Source: Microbacteriaceae bacterium
GTDB taxonomy: Bacteria > Actinomycetota > Actinomycetes > Actinomycetales > Microbacteriaceae
DNA length: 6,873 nucleotides
Direction of reading: 5' to 3'
Assembly: GCA_025463665.1 (NCBI GenBank)
Contig: JAODAY010000115.1
Location: forward strand, 1-6,873
Shown piece by piece: positions 4,561 to 6,873 of this stretch; position 1 is the first letter of the stretch; each line of letters begins with the position of its first letter. The position numbers and the translations under genes were made by a program. Under the pieces are notes generated by a model, which made no database searches, was not told the DNA's origin, and saw only the letters and a program-made list of their open reading frames with translations.

Positions 4561-5075
4561 GCGTCGCACTCCCCACGCCCGGCCAGACCGTCGGGCCCTT
4601 TTTCCGCTACGGCGTCGAGTTCGACGCGTGGAACGAGCTGGCGCCCCCCGGCCGCGCCGGAGCGATCCGGGTGCACGGCGTCGTGCGCGACGGAGCGGGC
4701 ACCCCGGTTCCCGACGCGCTACTTGAAATCTGGCAGGCCGACGCCGCCGGCGCCATCCCGGCCGAGAGCGGGTCGTTCCACCGCGACGGGTCGACGTTCA
4801 CGGGTTGGGGACGCACCCACACGACCGACGCCGGAGAGTACGAATTCTTCACGCTGGAACCGGCCGCGCCCTTCATCGCCGTCGCCGTCTTCGCGCGGGG
4901 GCTCATGGACGTGCTGCACACCCGCCTCTACCTCCCCGGCGCGACGGACGCGTTCCTGGAATCGCTCACCCCGGCCGAACGCACCACGCTCGTCGCCGAG
5001 CGCACGGCCGACGGCCTGCGGCTCGACATCACGCTGCAGGGTGACGGCGAGACGGTCTTCCTTGCCTACCGCTGA
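4557..5075 (+). CDS. pcaG: Protocatechuate 3,4-dioxygenase alpha subunit
   Basis: The 172-residue partner of PcaH; the alpha subunit shares the fold but has lost the iron site and supplies residues that border the active site. Seen here: PTPGQTVGPFF at 6-16, ALLEIWQAD (54-62), FTGWGRTHTTDAGEYEFFTLEP (81-102, given as start and end motifs FTGWGR and EYEFFTLEP), VFARGLMDVLHTRLYLPG (111-128) and the C-terminal GDGETVFLAYR. None of the four Fe-ligand residues is present, as expected. It is shorter than the usual 185-200 residues, mostly because the loop after FTLEP, which normally carries PGA plus several residues before APF or APH, is reduced to almost nothing. Purine-rich GGAAGGGAG at 4542-4550 serves as ribosome binding site and the ATG overlaps the pcaH stop. 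Confidence 0.94.
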   Translation: MSVALPTPGQTVGPFFRYGVEFDAWNELAPPGRAGAIRVHGVVRDGAGTPVPDALLEIWQADAAGAIPAESGSFHRDGSTFTGWGRTHTTDAGEYEFFTLEPAAPFIAVAVFARGLMDVLHTRLYLPGATDAFLESLTPAERTTLVAERTADGLRLDITLQGDGETVFLAYR

Positions 5076-6267
5076 CGACGCCGTCGACTCCGGGCTGCTC
5101 TCCCCCGCCACCGCGGGAGCAGACGCCCTCGTCTCCGACTCCGCAATCCGTCTCGCCATGGTCGAGGTCGAGGTCGAATACCTGCGCGCGCTCGAGACCG
5201 TCGGCATTGCGCCCGCGGGACTTGCTCAGCGGATGGCGCAGGCCGAACCCCCCGCGTCGGTAGGCCTCGCCCGCCGATCCGTGCTCGGCGGCAATCCGGT
5301 GATCCCCCTCCTCGCCGATTTGCGCGCCGAGCTGCCGACGGATGTCACGGCGTGGCTGCACAAGGGAGCCACCAGCCAGGACATCCTCGACACGGCGCTC
5401 ATGCTCACGGCCCACCGTGCCCGCGCCGTGGTGCTCGAGCGGCTGACCGAGACGGCGGGTTCGCTCGCCCGCCTCGCCGACGGGCACCGCACGACCGTCG
5501 CCGCCGCGCGCACCCTCACCCAGCACAGCACCCCCACCACTTGGGGCCTGCGGTTCGCGACCTGGCTCGGCACCGTGCTCGATGCGCGCGACGACCTCGC
5601 GGCCCTCGATCTTCCCGCGCAGCTGGGCGGCGCGTCGGGCACTCTCGCCTCGCTCGTGGCGCTCTCCGACGGCCCGACCGCCGCGCGAATGCCCGCCCTC
5701 TTCGCCGCGCAACTCGGCCTCGCCGAGTACCACCCCTGGCACACCTCCCGAGCTCCGGTCACCCGCCTGGGCGACGCCCTCGTGTCGGTCACCGGCGCTC
5801 TCGGCGTCATCGCCGCAAACGTGGCCACGCTCTCCCGCACCGAGATCGCCGAGGTGGCCGAGCCCGCCGCCCACGGCCGGGGCGCGTCATCCGCCATGCC
5901 GCAGAAGCAGAACCCCGTGCTGAGCGTGCTCATCCGCTCGGCCGCCCTGCGAGCGCCGGGCCTCTCCTCCACGCTGCACCTCTGCGCGGCGACCGCGGTC
6001 GACGAGCGGCCCGACGGCGCCTGGCACGCCGAGTGGCCGACGCTGCGGGAACTGCTGCGCCTCGCCCTCGGCGCCTCGACGCTCGCGGCCGAGCTCACCT
6101 CCGGCCTCACCGTGGACACCGAACGGGTCGCCGCCGACCTGGCGCTCAGCGGCGACGACATCCTGGCGGAGCGGGCGGTGCTCGTCGGGGTCACCGGGCA
6201 GCCGGCGGACTACCTCGGGCTGTCCGACGCGCTCATCGACGCCGCAATCGAACGGGCCCGCTCATGA
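5062..6267 (+). CDS. pcaB: 3-carboxy-cis,cis-muconate cycloisomerase
   Basis: Converts 3-carboxy-cis,cis-muconate to 4-carboxymuconolactone, the second step of the pathway. It belongs to the fumarase/aspartase superfamily; the three conserved regions are visible: HKGATSQDILDT (100-111), TLTQHSTPTTWG (151-162) and the signature GASSAMPQKQNP (274-285) with the catalytic-loop serines 276-277. The N-terminal DSGLLSPATAGADALVSD is typical of PcaB. With the TTG start at 5062 the protein has 401 residues, below the roughly 450 of Pseudomonas PcaB, the deficit being in the C-terminal domain. The frame is open far upstream, so the start is uncertain: TTG 5062 (14-nt overlap with pcaG) fits family N-termini best; GTG 5041 would add seven residues. 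Neither has a clear ribosome binding site, so translation is probably coupled to pcaG. Its stop overlaps pcaD. Confidence 0.93.
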   Translation: MPTADDAVDSGLLSPATAGADALVSDSAIRLAMVEVEVEYLRALETVGIAPAGLAQRMAQAEPPASVGLARRSVLGGNPVIPLLADLRAELPTDVTAWLHKGATSQDILDTALMLTAHRARAVVLERLTETAGSLARLADGHRTTVAAARTLTQHSTPTTWGLRFATWLGTVLDARDDLAALDLPAQLGGASGTLASLVALSDGPTAARMPALFAAQLGLAEYHPWHTSRAPVTRLGDALVSVTGALGVIAANVATLSRTEIAEVAEPAAHGRGASSAMPQKQNPVLSVLIRSAALRAPGLSSTLHLCAATAVDERPDGAWHAEWPTLRELLRLALGASTLAAELTSGLTVDTERVAADLALSGDDILAERAVLVGVTGQPADYLGLSDALIDAAIERARS

Positions 6268-6873
6268 CCATCCCCGCGATCGCCATCACCGAGCCGACGG
6301 GGCCGGCCGGTGCGCCGCTGCTCGTGCTCGGACCGTCGCTCGGCTCCTCCACCATCCTGTGGGACGCCGCCTCAGTGATCCTGCGCGGCACCCACCGCGT
6401 GGCGGCCTGGGACCTGCCGGGCCACGGCAGCTCCCCCGCCGCGCGCTCGGGATTCACCGTCGGCGAGATCGCGCTCGGCGTGCTCGACGCGGTGTCGGCG
6501 CTCGGCGAGGACACGTTCCGCTACGCGGGCGTCTCGCTCGGCGGCGCCGTCGGGCTCGAGCTGCTGCTCACCGCCCCCGACCGGGTGCAGGCCGCCGCCA
6601 TCATCTGCTCGGGCGCGAAGATCGGCACTGTCGACGGCTGGGTGGAACGCGCGTCGACCGTGCGCACGCAGGGCACCGCGTCGCTCGTGGTTGCCTCCGC
6701 AACCCGGTGGTTCGCCCCGGGGTCGATCGAGCGCCACCCCGACGTCGCCGGACGCCTGCTGCACAGCCTGAGGGATGCCGACGACGAGAGCTATGCGCAC
6801 TGCGCGGAGGCCCTCGCCACCTACGACGTGCGCGGCAAGCTCCCCAACATCACCGCACCCGTGCTCGCCATCT
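6264..6873 (+). CDS. pcaD: 3-oxoadipate enol-lactonase, N-terminal part (cut by window edge)
   Basis: The first 203 residues of an alpha/beta hydrolase that opens 3-oxoadipate enol-lactone to 3-oxoadipate, following PcaC or spontaneous decarboxylation of the PcaB product. Seen: LVLGPSLGSSTILWD (20-34), AAWDLPGHGSSP (47-58) and the nucleophile elbow YAGVSLGG with Ser91; the catalytic Asp and His lie beyond the window. GVSLGG replaces the more common GLSMGG of PcaD proteins, a mild difference. ATG 6264 overlaps the pcaB stop by 4 nt and has no ribosome binding site, pointing to coupled translation. Whether it is a stand-alone PcaD or the PcaL fusion with the decarboxylase PcaC, frequent in actinobacteria, cannot be decided from this piece. 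Position directly after pcaB makes the assignment firm despite the broad superfamily. Confidence 0.9.
   Translation, partial: MTIPAIAITEPTGPAGAPLLVLGPSLGSSTILWDAASVILRGTHRVAAWDLPGHGSSPAARSGFTVGEIALGVLDAVSALGEDTFRYAGVSLGGAVGLELLLTAPDRVQAAAIICSGAKIGTVDGWVERASTVRTQGTASLVVASATRWFAPGSIERHPDVAGRLLHSLRDADDESYAHCAEALATYDVRGKLPNITAPVLAI

Noticed and set aside
4861..4880. PcaG having Phe instead of His in the APH motif as a damaging mutation
   Set aside because: The alpha subunit does not bind iron, and as far as I recall APF is common in actinobacterial PcaG proteins.
5029..5874. Long minus-strand frames opposite pcaB
   Set aside because: They are shadow frames. pcaB has all its superfamily motifs on the plus strand.
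1..6873. CRISPR arrays, tRNA or rRNA genes, insertion sequences, riboswitches
   Set aside because: I saw no spaced direct repeats, cloverleaf, transposase motifs or recognisable aptamer in the non-coding stretches.

Overview
This is a high-GC window (roughly two thirds G+C by eye) with strongly G/C-ending codons, GTG and TTG starts, ATGA gene overlaps and an apparently leaderless gene. Together with the gene content this points to an actinobacterium. Microbacteriaceae-like is my best guess, as an inference from style rather than a proven assignment.

Left part (1-1696), minus strand: an amino-acid permease of the APC superfamily, cut by the window start, lies downstream of a proline-iminopeptidase-like alpha/beta hydrolase (family S33). 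The two genes are 51 nt apart and look like one operon for taking up and hydrolysing small peptides or amino-acid amides or esters. They are divergent from a FadR/FCD-type GntR regulator (1697-2461). The intergenic region holds two convincing back-to-back sigma70-like promoters whose -35 elements overlap. A TGGTCT-N7-AGACCA inverted repeat covers that shared point, as expected for an autoregulated switch.

Middle (2462-2987): no intact gene. Read on the minus strand, this is a small gene graveyard. One piece is the core of an HSL/BD-FAE-type esterase with its GESAGG nucleophile motif, broken by a one-base frameshift. It is fused to an internal piece of a fumarylacetoacetate hydrolase (FAH) family protein in which a conserved Gln codon is now TAA. 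Both relics lack their ends. The FAH relic stops 5 nt from the gntR stop codon. To its right are a perfect 10-bp inverted repeat and a TAnnnT box that would start transcription on the ATG of the next gene.

Right part (2988-6873), plus strand: an IclR regulator followed by the protocatechuate branch of the beta-ketoadipate pathway in the order pcaH-pcaG-pcaB-pcaD. The genes overlap by 4, 14 and 4 nt. PcaHG opens the protocatechuate ring, PcaB lactonises 3-carboxy-cis,cis-muconate, and PcaD hydrolyses the enol-lactone to 3-oxoadipate. The window ends inside pcaD. The IclR protein is the obvious local regulator. A stem-loop whose 3' arm runs into the pcaH GTG start, and another around the iclR stop codon, lie between regulator and operon.

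The core pathway is well known. I do not see a clearly new biological system. The parts worth a second look are the undocumented relics, the shared divergent operator/promoter, and the palindromes around iclR and pcaH.
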